27,396 bases of DNA. Source: Byssochlamys sp. IMV 00236 (taxonomy: Eukaryota; Ascomycota; Eurotiomycetes; Eurotiales; Thermoascaceae). The notes beneath the pieces are model-generated. The model was given only the letters and a program-made list of their open reading frames with translations, ran no database searches and was not told the origin of the DNA. The position numbers and the translations under genes are program-made. The stretch's first letter is position 1, and every line of letters starts with the position of its first letter. The DNA lies in the NCBI GenBank assembly GCA_001931875.2, contig MSJH02000412.1, positions 1-27,396 on the forward strand, written 5' to 3'. Below are positions 9,314 to 19,925 of the stretch, in pieces.

Positions 9314-10494
9314 ATGACAACCACACCAAGCTCACGATTTGGCGAGTTACCAACATTTGAACTACCTTCTTGTTTACAGTTTCTGAAATTAAAAAGCTTT
9401 CCACTTAAAGTATATCCTGCTGTCAATGAACCCGAATTACTAAAGAAAGACACCTTGTTTGTCTATGGCCCTGGTAAATCTACGTGGTTTGATGTAGATT
9501 GCTTACAGATTCAAGTATGGTTTTTCTGTTATGGAAACTCTATAAAAAACACAGTACTGATGATTTTGTTGTAGATGTATTTGAATTTTTGTGGTATTGA
9601 TTATGATGCATACAGCATCAATCAACCAGAAGCTTCACCTTCAGGTTTGACAGATTATTTAAAAAAAGAAAAAATGTAACTTATGAATCTTTAGGAGAAC
9701 TACCATTTCTACAAACTGTTGTAGGCAAAGTTTTTGATGCACAAGAAATCATCCACTGGGTGACAGAGACTAGAGTAAATAGGATGAATTGAGACGCGCG
9801 CGAATGATAGGATTGACTTTTTTGTTAGAATATTCAAAGAGAATTAAGCAACGAACTTGATAAGCAGCAAGCAAAAGCATTTGTGACACTTGTAGAACAA
9901 AAATTAAAGCCGGCTTTAGTAAGATTTAATATTCATGCATATGAAGACAGCGTATTAAACAACAATAGCTTTTTTCAATGTGGCTTGAACCACCCAATGC
10001 AAACGAGATTACGTTCAAATCATATTATGGACATCTTCCTCAACCTATAAATCAAATCGTATTTTACAAGAAACAAAGTCAAGTGACAAAGTCATTGTTG
10101 GCAGATAGAGATATTTTAGTGAGAGAAGAGGTATGGTGTACATCTATTCCAACAAAGTATTAATGCATGAATAGATTTATCAAGAAGCAATGAAGGCATT
10201 GGAGGCACTATCTGTGAAATTAGGTGACAACACATACTTTTTCAATTCGAGGTAAAAACCATGTGTATATAATTATACGGTCATATATTAAAGACTGACT
10301 GTAGTGAACCAACATGGATTGATGCTGTCGTGTTTTCTCATCTTCATTGTGCATTAGCAACATCCATCAAGGAACATGGACAGTATGAAAAGGAGGAGAT
10401 CAAACAAGCAAAGACGCTAAGCAATATGATTCGCAAACATGACAATTTATTGAACTATGTGAAATCAATGAATGAAAAATGGCTAAAAAAATAA
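9314..10494 (+). CDS. Metaxin/SAM37-like outer-membrane import protein
   Basis: Exons are 9314-9514, 9575-9644, 9695-9774, 9829-9918, 9969-10130, 10175-10251 and 10305-10494, giving 289 aa, close to metaxin size. The N-terminal half is a thioredoxin/GST-like Tom37 domain, shown by LQIQMYLNFCGIDYDAY followed by INQPEASPSGELPFLQ, the typical cysteine-free metaxin loop. The C-terminal half is GST-like: LKPALLFSMWLEPPN, then a region ending SEPTWIDAVVFSHLHCAL. In fungi such proteins are SAM complex subunits that insert beta-barrel proteins into the mitochondrial outer membrane. No clear C-terminal membrane segment is visible. The frame stays open upstream to 9230, but that extension reads through a T-rich tract typical of a 5' UTR, so I chose the ATG at 9314. 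Its stop is 2 bp from the stop of RPP1 on the other strand. Confidence 0.87.
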
Positions 10495-10496
10495 AC

Positions 10497-11597
10497 TCAT
10501 TGTGCCTTTTTGGCCTTTTTATTGCTTTTGTTTTGTTGCCCTTGGTTTTCTTGTTTACGTTTTTCTGTTTTTGATACTTCTTGATTACGAATAGCTGCGT
10601 TGTAAGTTGATTTTCTCGTTTCTATTTCAATTGTTATATACTTAAATGTATATTTACATGTATTTATTTTACCTGCTTTCTTTAATAGCTTTGCATAATT
10701 CAGGGTAACAGAGGCTTCGATCTGATCTTGAGTCATTCCAAAGAGTGCACCACTACAAAGAATATTTCAGTTTAAATAACGTTATCTATAAGCAAGCTTA
10801 CAGAATTCTTAGATCTGCAGGTTTTCTAATATCTAAAGCTCTTAATGCTTCACTTGAGAAAAATAAATTATGGCCTCTGGTTACATCCACTAATCGCTTC
10901 ACATTGCTGAAAAAGGCTGCTTTTTTCCCAGGATCTAAATCGATCTTAGTTGCCTGTTTTCATTTTTTTTTTTTTTTTTTGGTCTTACTTTTAAATGATT
11001 GTGCATAACATATTTCAAAAAAGATACCACGACTTACAGCCACTTGAGCAGCAGCAAAATTGGGTGCTGTCTTTGTATTTGCCAAATCCAAAGATATGAC
11101 ATCAATTTCCAAGTTTTGACAAGCGTGTTTACAGACATCAATTGTACCAGGACGAACTGCTAAAATATCAACATGTGTAGAAGAAGAACTGCTTGACTTT
11201 TACGTATTAGCTTGGGGCCGTGTACGTTTATCTGATGAATGCTTACGAGTTGATAGTTCTTTCTATGATCATCGATTTCTACAGTCGCCCTTGTCAATTG
11301 TTTCATATTAGGAAAACGATCTGGTGCAATAGGTAATACAGGCTACATTTGGGATTTAGTTAATTTAACTTGCAATATTTCAAATTACCTTCACTTCAGA
11401 AACACCTGATTTTGAAGACACATTAAGCGCAATGACACTTGACTGGTCTTGAATCTGTTTAGTAAAGTTATTCCTTTATTTACACACTCTTCTCTTCTCT
11501 ATTTACCAGAATGAATACGTTCTAATATTTTCTCTATTCGATTCAAGTCTTCTTTTGTTGGATTGCTTGGATACGGAATATTAAAGTCATAGTACAT
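10497..11597 (-). CDS. RPP1: RNase P/MRP protein subunit RPP1 (RPP30)
   Basis: Exons are 11597-11507, 11447-11389, 11342-11247, 11196-10989, 10934-10802, 10752-10673 and 10621-10497, giving 263 aa (human RPP30 has 268). It is a protein subunit of the nuclear RNase P and MRP ribonucleoproteins, which mature tRNA 5' ends and process rRNA. Family marks are the start MYYDFNIPYPSNP, the strand VDILAVRPGTID, the block SRGIFFEICYA, FFSNVKRLVDVTRGHNLFFSS, LGALFGM and ETRKSTYNAA; the fold is a PHP-like TIM barrel. The C-terminus is Lys/Gln-rich (KSNKKAKKAQ). Intron 4 (10988-10935) contains an A18 run, and intron 6 (10672-10622) is 51 nt and has no in-frame stop. The gene shares a 111-bp divergent promoter with mtIF2. 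Confidence 0.9.
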
Positions 11598-11708
11598 TTT
11601 GACAATAAAAAAAAAAAGAAAGAGACAAAGTGACTTGAAAATTAACAGTCAAAAACAATGAAAACCTCAGTTTATTATGGGCCCTTTTGACACCTTTAAA
11701 AAAATAAA
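11598..11708. promoter_or_regulatory. Compact divergent promoter, RPP1 and mtIF2
   Basis: Only 111 bp separate the start codons of RPP1 (-) and mtIF2 (+). The left side has a poly(A) run (11607-11619) and the right side an A-rich tract just before the mtIF2 ATG. Both products serve RNA or translation functions, so shared control is plausible but inferred. Confidence 0.45.
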
Positions 11709-14518
11709 ATGAGTACTACACTCAAACTTCTCTCGGCTCTTCAACAACAACAAAGGCTCAGATGGGGTCAAACAATGACTCTTAGAACATCAGCACGTTT
11801 ACTTAAACGAGATGCCATGGATCTAGGCAAACCTACAGGGGGTGCAAAGACAGATAAAGTCTTTACCAAACGAAACTGGCAGTTACCTCCAGAGACGAAC
11901 GGAGGAAAACGAAAGGCGCCTAAAAGAGACTGGAGTCGTCCGGCAGATATGCACCCTGAAAAGTACCCTGAGGAATCAGTCAAGGTACATGAGCGTCATA
12001 TTACCCGATTTACAAAATCTGCGCCCAAAAAGACAGAAACAGTAGCTCAAAAGAAAGAGCGAAAGAAGACAGAGGAAGAATTGGCTGCTTTGGCCAAGGA
12101 GGAAGCGAAACAGCGTAAATATATTGAGGAAAGAAAGGCGAAACAAAAAGCAAAGGAGAGAAGGGAGAATCAACAAGTGAGGGATGTGTATATACCTGAA
12201 GTGATCAATGTTGCCAATTTATCACGAGTCTTGGGAGTTAGGTTTGGTAAATACAACACGGAGAGTAAGAAAGGATATGATGTAACCAATGTATACATAT
12301 ATATAGAACAGGTGATCAGAACCATGGAAGAACTCGATATGGGAAATACCTCGCATGACCGCAGTAAGTTTCAATATTATAAAACCAATAAAGAACGAAA
12401 CTGATCATTAAAAAAGTGCTTCATGCGGATGAGTCAAGTCTTATTGCCATGCAACTGAATATGAATCCAATTGTAGATGCTAAGCAATCACTTGATCTTT
12501 ATCCGAGGTTGGTTTCACTGCAATGCATTAATTATAACATGAATTAAATGATGAAACATTTAGACCACCCGTGGAAGATCCGGCACTGTTGAAAGATCGA
12601 CCTCCTATTGTGACGATTATGGGTCATGTTGATCACGGAAAAACAACCTTACTTGACACGCTTCGAAAATCATCCGTAGCCGCAGGAGAAGCAGGAGGCA
12701 TTACTCAGCACATTGGTGCATTTTCAGGTACTCTTTTATAAATCCTCTGTCGTACACATATGTAACTCATTTAGTTCAGTCAAACTTCCTTCTAACAAGA
12801 CGATTACCTTTTTGGATACTCCTGGTCACGCAGCCTTTTCAGCCATGAGACAAAGAGGAGCCAAAGTGACAGATATCGTTGTCTTGGTCGTAGCCGCGGA
12901 TGATGGAGTGATGCCTCAGACGATAGAAGCCATTCAGCATGCTCAGACAGCCAATGTACCCATTGTCGTAGCTATCAACAAATGCGATAAGCACGGCGTC
13001 GATCCCTCTCGGGTAAAGGAGGAATTGGCACGATATAATGTTCATTTGGAGGAAATTGGCGGTGATGTGCCCTGCGTTGAGGTCTCTGGATTGACTGGAA
13101 AGAATTTGGACCAACTGGAGGAAACGATCGTGACGCTTTCAGAAGTGCTTGAACTAAAGGCAGAGAGAGTGAACACGGCAGAAGGCGTAGTAATTGAATC
13201 ACAAATTGAAAAAGGAAGAGGCAATGTGGCTACGGTGCTCGTACAGAGAGGCACACTTAAACCAGGTGCAGTCATCGTCGCCGGTCAGACATGGTGCAAG
13301 GTTCGTTCCATGGTCGATCATCAGGGAAAGGCAGTAAAAGAAGCAACGCCCGGTATGCCTGTCAAGGTGATTGGTTGGAAAGATGTTCCTCACGCAGGAG
13401 ACGAAATGCTTCAAGCAGAGGATGAAGTAAAGAACTTTCTGATTAACCTATGTCATGCATCACTCATATCTTAAAATAGAGTGTGGCTAAAACTGTAGTT
13501 GATAACCGTGTTGCACGACATCAGCGTGAGAAACAGCTCCGTGACTTGGAAGTCATCAATGATAAGAGAAGACTACAAAAAGAGCAGTTGGAGCAAGAAC
13601 GACTGATAGAAAAAGCATATCAAAAGGAGATGTACATGTATCAGCGCGGTCTGACTGATGTTGCACCCGTTTCCTTAAATAAGCGATTAAGTGAGATACA
13701 AACGAAAAGTCAAGATAATGGGGACAATCCTGTCGAAAATGAAGTCCTGGAACTCCGAGCTGTTGTGAAAGGTAAACAATTAAAATTTTGTTGGCTTATG
13801 CGTGACCTCACGTGTGATTTACCTACATGGTTGTACATTTGACAGGCGACGTAAGTGGTACAGTTGAGGCTGTAGTGGATTCATTGTCAGGGTTACAAAA
13901 CAAACAGATCAGAGTCAAGGTGGTTCATAGTGGGGTCGGCAATATAACTGAAGGTGATGTTCAGCTAGCCGCAGCTTGTGAAGGAAGAGTCATCGGATTC
14001 AATGTCAAGGCTGATAAAAGAATTCAAGCCGAGGCTGCAAGAATCGGAGTGCCAGTGAGATCGTATTCGATCATTTATAAACTGCTGGAAGATGTTAAAG
14101 AACAGTTGAGTGATATGTTACCGCCGATCATTACCCAACAAGTCGTTGGTGAGGCTGCGGTATTACAGATTTTCGATATCAGTATCAAAGGAAGAGAGAC
14201 TCGTCCTGTCGCTGGCTGTCGAGTAACAAACGGTGCAATTCATCGCAATGGTCGAGTGAGAATAGTACGTAATAAAGAGACCATATGGGAAGGTAAGCTA
14301 AAATAAGCATGGATTATTAGACAGCAGAATGTCTTTATACAAGGTTGACGTAACTATCTATAATAGGACAATTAGATGCACTACGTCAAGTGAAGAAGGA
14401 TATTATGGAGGCAAAGAAAGGTTTGGAGTGTGGTATTTCCTTTGATGGATTCAATGAATTTAAACCGGGCGATATTATTCAATCCATAGAAACTATAGAA
14501 ACAAAGCAAAAATTATAA
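11709..14518 (+). CDS. IFM1: Mitochondrial translation initiation factor IF2
   Basis: Exons are 11709-12246, 12307-12363, 12417-12507, 12564-12727, 12780-13426, 13480-13771, 13846-14292 and 14367-14518, giving 795 aa. This GTPase brings initiator tRNA to the mitochondrial ribosome. The N-terminus is basic with an RTSARLL stretch suited to mitochondrial targeting, followed by a charged Lys/Glu coiled-coil region and the IF2 N-domain ([13 protein letters not shown] near 168-180). GTPase motifs are G1 GHVDHGKT at 249-256, G3 DTPGH at 296-300 and G4 NKCD at 350-353. Domain II, the IF2 linker helix (about 435-550) and the C-terminal domains follow, with the end at [11 protein letters not shown]. 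Introns are 52 to 74 nt. The first intron (12247-12306) is 60 nt long with no in-frame stop; I removed it because the flanking exons then join well in the IF2 N-domain. Confidence 0.93.
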
Positions 14519-14784
14519 GCGTTTCCATGTCTAAATTTAGAATTTAATAAAGATCTTTGGAAAAACATTATTTCCTTAAAAAAAACTGAAAGGGAGCCAT
14601 TTTAAAGCAGGAGTTTCAATCCGAAATTAGAAACCAGGTGGTATCACTTGGTAATTCTATTAAATTTTTATTGGCCGGAATGGTTACTCTAAATTTATCC
14701 ATACTTTTATATAAATACACAATGTTCTTTTTCTTTACTTTTCCCTTTTTTTCGTACCTTTTTTTGTTATTTTATATAAATAAA

Positions 14785-15213
14785 ATGCTGAATTATTCAA
14801 GAAACACATCTAGTTGCTCTTCAACAAAATCACACGACTCAATCTGGCGTAAAGTAGGAAAACTCTTTCATCCAAAGTGCAAGTCATCTTCCAGCAGCAC
14901 CTCCAGCTCTTCCACACATTCATCTACCTTTTCTCATCGAGGAAACGAAAGTAGCTCGACATTGTCCACAATGAAAAGTGGGGAATTCGATAGTCAGTCT
15001 TCACATACTAAAAGACAAAGAAAACAATATGTTTATCAAGAAGAACCATCACAGTTGATTATACCACCATTCAGTCCAACTTATCTCAAAGCTAATGAGT
15101 TTCCTTACTCAAATTTTTATGTAAAGTTACCAGATGGAAGGTGGATGGTTCGATATAGAGATGGCAATCGTGATATTTTGCGTACAGACTTTGTGGAAGG
15201 TTACTTGATCTGA
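14785..15213 (+). CDS. Small Ser-rich hypothetical protein
   Basis: This single-exon frame gives 142 aa. It has a Ser/Thr-rich N-terminal half (SSSSSTSSSSTHSS), likely disordered and phosphorylated, and a compact C-terminal segment, FYVKLPDGRWMVRYRDGNRD then FVEGYLI, which looks like a conserved beta-rich motif. I do not recognise the family; it may be lineage-specific. The frame is open upstream to an ATG at 14638, but that part encodes only Phe/Leu-rich sequence over T tracts, so I take it as 5' UTR. A TATATAAATA stretch sits immediately before the chosen ATG and makes the true start uncertain. It runs in the same direction as mtIF2, 266 bp downstream. Confidence 0.65.
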   Translation: MLNYSRNTSSCSSTKSHDSIWRKVGKLFHPKCKSSSSSTSSSSTHSSTFSHRGNESSSTLSTMKSGEFDSQSSHTKRQRKQYVYQEEPSQLIIPPFSPTYLKANEFPYSNFYVKLPDGRWMVRYRDGNRDILRTDFVEGYLI

Positions 15214-18200
15214 AAAAATTAACAGATGGTTTTGTGAAATAAGGGACTTGTTGCTATGTAAGAAACACGTACGCACAAACACCCCTTAACCTTGTACAGT
15301 ATTTTTATACCTCTGAATATGTTCTTATAACCCCCCTTCCCTTTCTTTTAAAAACTCTCTCCTTAGCTGAAATTCCTTATACCAAACTCGATCTAGCATC
15401 TACTCTTTTTAACATTTATATATACTTATTGCAACGATGACTTCTTTTATTTATTTGTAAATCTCCCCTTTTTATTTATTTTGCAAAAACAATAATAAAA
15501 TTAATATGTTTATAATACAATAATGCTTCCCAAAACCGAGGATTGAATCTGGCTTGTGCGAGGTGAAGAACAAAAAAAAAAAGCGAAGCGGCGGTTTAAA
15601 TTGCATAAAAGTTACGTAAACCTTTGGCCTAAACTGGGTAATGTCTGTTTTCTATAGATCAAAAAAAAAAATTTTGACATTTTTAATATATTCTGTTTTT
15701 CCGAAACATCCGAGACATTAGCATTAAGCTCGTGGCTCATGACGGCAATTAGAAACATCAAGGATTGCTGTTTGATCCTTTGTCAGCAATTATTTTAAAC
15801 TCTCCGATGTAAAAATTATGTTTATTCAAAAACCAAGAAAACAATAAGAGTCATTGTCTTGGCAACTGTAGGGCTTAGCTCAATGACGACAGTTGATATA
15901 ACAACAAGGAGAAATGATTAAACCTCGTTTTCTATTGTCTCTTTTACGGCTATATTGCATTATTTGATGACATGGAACAATGGAACGATATTATTAATAA
16001 TCATCACGGTTCTAGAGCTCTGATTCAAGTTTAAGGGCAGTTACGTTTTCCGCTCTGTCTATGCAAATGAGCAGTTTTTCCGATAAACAAGAAAAGCTTA
16101 TCTCATTGGGCCCGTTATGAAACGGTGCCTATTGAAGAACTGGTCCGGGTATCCTCTCAGTTGCGCTTATTAATATTATTCAGATGGAAAAATTATGCCT
16201 TCTTTTTCCATTTGGATCAAAGCTCGTTTCTATGTCATCTTCTATTCGCTATATCAAGAATTCTCAATTCGGAAAAGCGGATATTATAGAAGCTACATTA
16301 ATATGACGCGTTTGAAATAAAAATTAGCCAAATTTAGAAAAATAAGTTGTAGAGATTATGTCAAAATATTCGGAGAAACAGTTCGGCCGTGTTAGCCGCA
16401 AATAACAACCAAAAAAACAGGAAGCCGTGGCTGATGAATTGTTCAGCAGTAATAATAAATAGAACACCAAGAAAACTCTTTTGCAATAAACAAATGCCAA
16501 GCACGAAAAAATAGGGGAAATCTGTTGCTCAGCCTTTTCTGCGCATTTGTTTTTTCTTTTTTTTTTTCTTTTTCTTTTTCTTTCTTCTTTAAGCGTCACT
16601 CTGCATCTATAAACCCAGGGATTCTTGTTGTATTACTTGCCTAACCTTTATGAGTCAAAAATGTATGTAATACCTATCGGCGCTTTACTTTACCACATGA
16701 ATGATTTTGGTTAAATAAACAAAAGGCATAGCAGGCAGAATGTTCTTTTTCCTATTTGTGTGTCATTTCCGCTTCTACATGGTTTATCATGTCGTGGAGA
16801 TTAAAACGGTATACTTGGTGTTACTCTTTTCTCTTGGCTCGATTTTACGGATCGGTTGTTACGCACTGTTCACTCACGAGACTTTCTTTTCTAAGATTGT
16901 TGCATTTGAATTAACTTTTTTGGAATTGTCAAAAGAGATGCTTTTCCCCTTTTCTTCATTTGAGGAGATCAATATCCAAAAGACGGATACTTAATGACAC
17001 ACATAAAAGGTTATGGGATGTATAGTCATTAGAAGATGCCGAGAGAGAGAAAAAAAAAAAAAGAAAAAAAAAATAGTGCGTTACTTCAAATAGCAGTGTT
17101 GGGGAAAGACAGCTGCAATGGATGCTGCTAACATTATTCGATAATATATCTGTCCAGCTACCTTTTGCCATATCACTGGAACCTTATTTACATTAATTTT
17201 TGTGCCCTTAGAGATTATAATACTATAAAGAGCACTTCATATCCGGATCTACATCAATTTAGGGCACATTAGGAGTATGCACTTAATCACTGATAAAAAT
17301 ATCAAGATGATGATAATATGCCATTATGATTACATGCTCATATAGTCAATGAAAGTGCTTATTCATCAAGACACGATAGTGCCTTCTTAATCTTCAGTTG
17401 CAGATCTTTAGTCTTTAGATAAGATCTGTTTTTCCGTCATTTCAATTTACACCAAACTTCATACAGCTCAGTTATCTATGAATTGATGACATTAGGTAGG
17501 TTAGTACACTTATATTAATAACCTTTATCTTTGTCCAATCTAATAAATACTATACAATCATTTACCGTATCTAAACAATTGACTCATGTAGTCGGGCTGG
17601 TGTTTTATACATACTGTTTAATCATAAGTCATCATACATATTTACTAACTGGCCGCAATCAAAGTTTTAGATTTTAATTTCAAAGGCAACAGTAAGGCTA
17701 CGTAACTGTTCCTTGGTTGTTGTGTACAAAATAAGCTTAGAGTTTCATTAATATCATTTAATTCCTTTTTCATGAAGGCTTATATTAGCAACACAGAAAC
17801 GGGAACTGAACCTTACAATACTATGTAAATAAGATTGTACAGTGATAGGAACAAGAAAAGGAGAAGGTTAAAAGGAACACAATGTTACTTTGATGTGAAG
17901 ATGACTGGTTGATCATTATATAAAAAGATACATTCATCAATGTACTGCTATTTAACCTTTTTGGAAGAAATGTTTATAAATTTGTATGCATGAAAGATCA
18001 AAAATGCATGTAGTAGTGTTCCTTATTGAGCCTCAAGAACCATTGGCTTTTTCCCCCTCTTTATCTCTTTCGTTGCTCTTTACAATGCCTTGAGTGACTT
18101 AATGATGGCAACTGCAGACCTACTCAATTAGGAGTCCAGCCGAGTAGTCCGTTATTTCGTTCTGTTGGTCTTTATATTTGTATAGTGTAGTTTGACCTTA

Positions 18201-18378
18201 GGAATTTAGTGTGGGGTTACCTGGCTAAATTTCTCTGGCGTGTAGTTGGGGTTGCCTGCTGCACCACACGTTTTTGGGGTCAGACGCCTTCTTACATTAT
18301 TTTCTCGATGGATTCTTTCTGATGATATCCTTTTTAGCAGCTGCCTTGCATACTATTTAAATAATTTGGTTAAGAAAA
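15214..18378. other. Gene-poor region, nothing recognised
   Basis: About 3.2 kb of AT-rich sequence. Open frames at 16324-16599 (-), 16740-16994 (+) and 16956-17171 (-) are short, hydrophobic or low-complexity and match nothing I know. No tRNA with a recognisable A and B box, no rRNA and no clear LTR was seen. Homopolymer A/T runs are at about 15572-15582, 15661-15670 and 17050-17072. The start probably holds the 3' UTR of the Ser-rich gene. It may be made of very old transposon remains. Confidence 0.4.
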
Positions 18379-18766
18379 GGTGAACACTACATGCATCAGA
18401 AAATAAGCTAATGTTACAAGGGTTACCTGTGATATCGTCAACAAACCTTTTCAATATGCAGCACCACGTTAAGCTTGTCCAAGAACAAACATCTTTCCAT
18501 GCTCCTTGATGTAGGATAAGAAGTTATATTTTAAGGAATGTGGTTATTGCTGTATATTAATGCTTTTATGTCGTCAGTTTGATCAATAAAGAACCCAGAT
18601 CAACCACGTGTAATTATGGTATATTCGCATTTTACATCAATGATATCCCACATGACAGCCTTAAACTAGATAGACACTTTGGTATTGTGAAGTTGTATAG
18701 TATAGAAGAAGAAGTGCTCTTAGCATTAGTCTTCTCATGGATCTCCTCATGCGCGTAGTGTTCACC
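18379..18766. mobile_element. Possible 388-bp MITE-like element
   Basis: The ends form an inverted repeat: GGTGAACACTAC at 18379-18390 is matched exactly in reverse by 18755-18766, and the match continues imperfectly to 21 bp (18 of 21; arms 18379-18399 and 18746-18766). The inside has no coding capacity I can see. I found no clean target-site duplication, so a chance inverted repeat is possible. Confidence 0.35.
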
Positions 18767-18813
18767 GTAAAAAAAGCAGTTTAATTGATACAGCCATACA
18801 TAATTCGGTTTCG

Positions 18814-18833
18814 GGCTTCATAAAATTGAAGCC
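18814..18833. repeat. Short hairpin upstream of transposase remnant
   Basis: GGCTTCA and TGAAGCC form a perfect 7-bp stem with a 6-base AT-rich loop, about 55 bp before the ATG of the Tc1-like fragment. It may be part of a decayed transposon end. Confidence 0.4.
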
Positions 18834-18887
18834 AAAATTGTGTTGTTTTATAAACTTGTATATTTCGCAATATTTTAAAAAGTATCC

Positions 18888-19250
18888 ATGTCTGCTGAAA
18901 ACGTATCAACAAAAGAACGCGGCCCTTATCAACCTCACAAAGAAAGAAAGTACTGGGGTATTTATTACCTTAGAAAAGCAAGACATTCGTATAACGACAT
19001 TGCAAACATAGTCGAAATGCCAAAGTCGACAGTACAAAGCACTGTGGATAGAATAAAGAAGACTGGATTGCCTTACCAATCAAGCCAAAATGCAGAAGCC
19101 ATAAAATCAATGAGAGATCCCAGAGACTGCTTATGAGGGCCATGGGAGATGATCCATTCGTAACATACGACCGTCTAAGATTAGAACTGCATAACATAGA
19201 TGTAGAGGTCTGTAAACAGACCGTTATCAGCAGTTTAAAGAGGATGATCT
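18888..19250 (+). pseudogene. Tc1/mariner-like transposase, N-terminal remnant
   Basis: The first frame (18888-19136) encodes a helix-turn-helix domain, with YWGIYYLRKARHSYNDIANI then MPKSTVQSTVDRIKKTG, typical of the DNA-binding part of Tc1-like transposases. It ends at a TGA at 19134, but the next frame carries on the same protein type: LRAMGDDPFVTYDRLRLELH and TVISSLKRM, the second helix-turn-helix. A single-base-type frameshift near 19125-19133 therefore breaks it. The catalytic DDE domain is missing; the sequence passes into an unrelated frame by about 19235. It cannot encode a working enzyme. Confidence 0.75.
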
Positions 19251-19570
19251 GTCTGCAGATTTTCCGAAAAGTCGGTCAACATTATTCAACAAAAAGCAAT
19301 GGTGTCAACTGAACAGGTTATTTCCTCCAAAGCCTTTTAATACCGAGCTTTATAATGATATTGGTGATACTTTACAACCAATCTTTGATGCATATGATAA
19401 AAAAAAAAAAAAAAAAACAATGAAGAGAAATTGGACAGCTATGTTCAAGGAAATTTGAACAATACAAGTACAATGCAGAACTAGATGAATCTTTTCGTGA
19501 CATTGATTTCTGTCTTTACTTTTTCCGGTCTTTACTTCTTCTTTATAAACATGATGAATATATGGATCAG
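19216..19570 (+). pseudogene. Fragment of unknown protein, broken by frameshifts
   Basis: An open frame starts at 19216, overlapping the end of the Tc1-like remnant, and reads FKEDDLSADFPKSRSTLF, then QWCQLNRLFPPKPFNTEL and YNDIGDTLQPIFDAYD, into an A19 run at 19399-19417. After that run other frames continue with protein-like sequence (NEEKLDSYVQGNLNN, then ELDESFRDIDFCLYFFRSLL). The composition is that of a real protein, with two or more shifts. I do not recognise the family. It may be the 5' part of the gene whose 3' part lies at 21150-21844 on the same strand, with the recombinase element in between; this is inference from order and orientation. Confidence 0.45.
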
Positions 19571-19925
19571 GTAGCCTGTGTCCCGTAAGATTTTAGTTTT
19601 TGAAAATCTTGAATTTCAAACGCAATTCACTGTAATTTCATATTTGAAAGCCTTTAAATTCATTTAATATAACAAAATACATAGAGACCACAAATACCAT
19701 AAGCACACATTCTAGTTTCGAATGGTTTTGGTTACATTTAAGTGCCTTCAAATACTCAAAAATAGCAATGTTGCCGAAAAGACGACAGAGGATATGATTA
19801 TAGGCTTTCTAGCCGCGCTTTACTCTCAGAAAAACAACTAAAAAAATAATTCTTGTAATCTATACTCTTTACATCTTTCTATGCATGCGCCTTGGATGAG
19901 GAAACCATGGTAGCTTGGGCGGGAG
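19571..19925. other. Non-coding stretch between remnants
   Basis: This 355-bp stretch separates the unknown-protein fragment from the 3' end of the recombinase pseudogene. The left arm of the 33-bp inverted repeat lies at 19761-19793. The rest has stop codons in all frames I checked and no recognisable content. Confidence 0.4.
19761..19793 (+). repeat. 33-bp perfect inverted repeat, left arm
   Basis: This arm is the exact reverse complement of 19965-19997, with 171 bp between arms. The right arm lies within the C-terminal codons of the recombinase pseudogene (residues NSNVAEKTTED), so the left arm is an inverted copy of that coding piece. Confidence 0.9.

Noticed and set aside
14638..14784. 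N-terminal membrane extension of the Ser-rich protein
   Set aside because: The hydrophobic stretch comes from T tracts and TATATAAATA, which look like promoter or 5' UTR sequence.
16740..16994. 84-aa hydrophobic plus-strand frame
   Set aside because: There is no recognisable family, no splice context and no neighbours to support it; AT-rich DNA gives such frames by chance.
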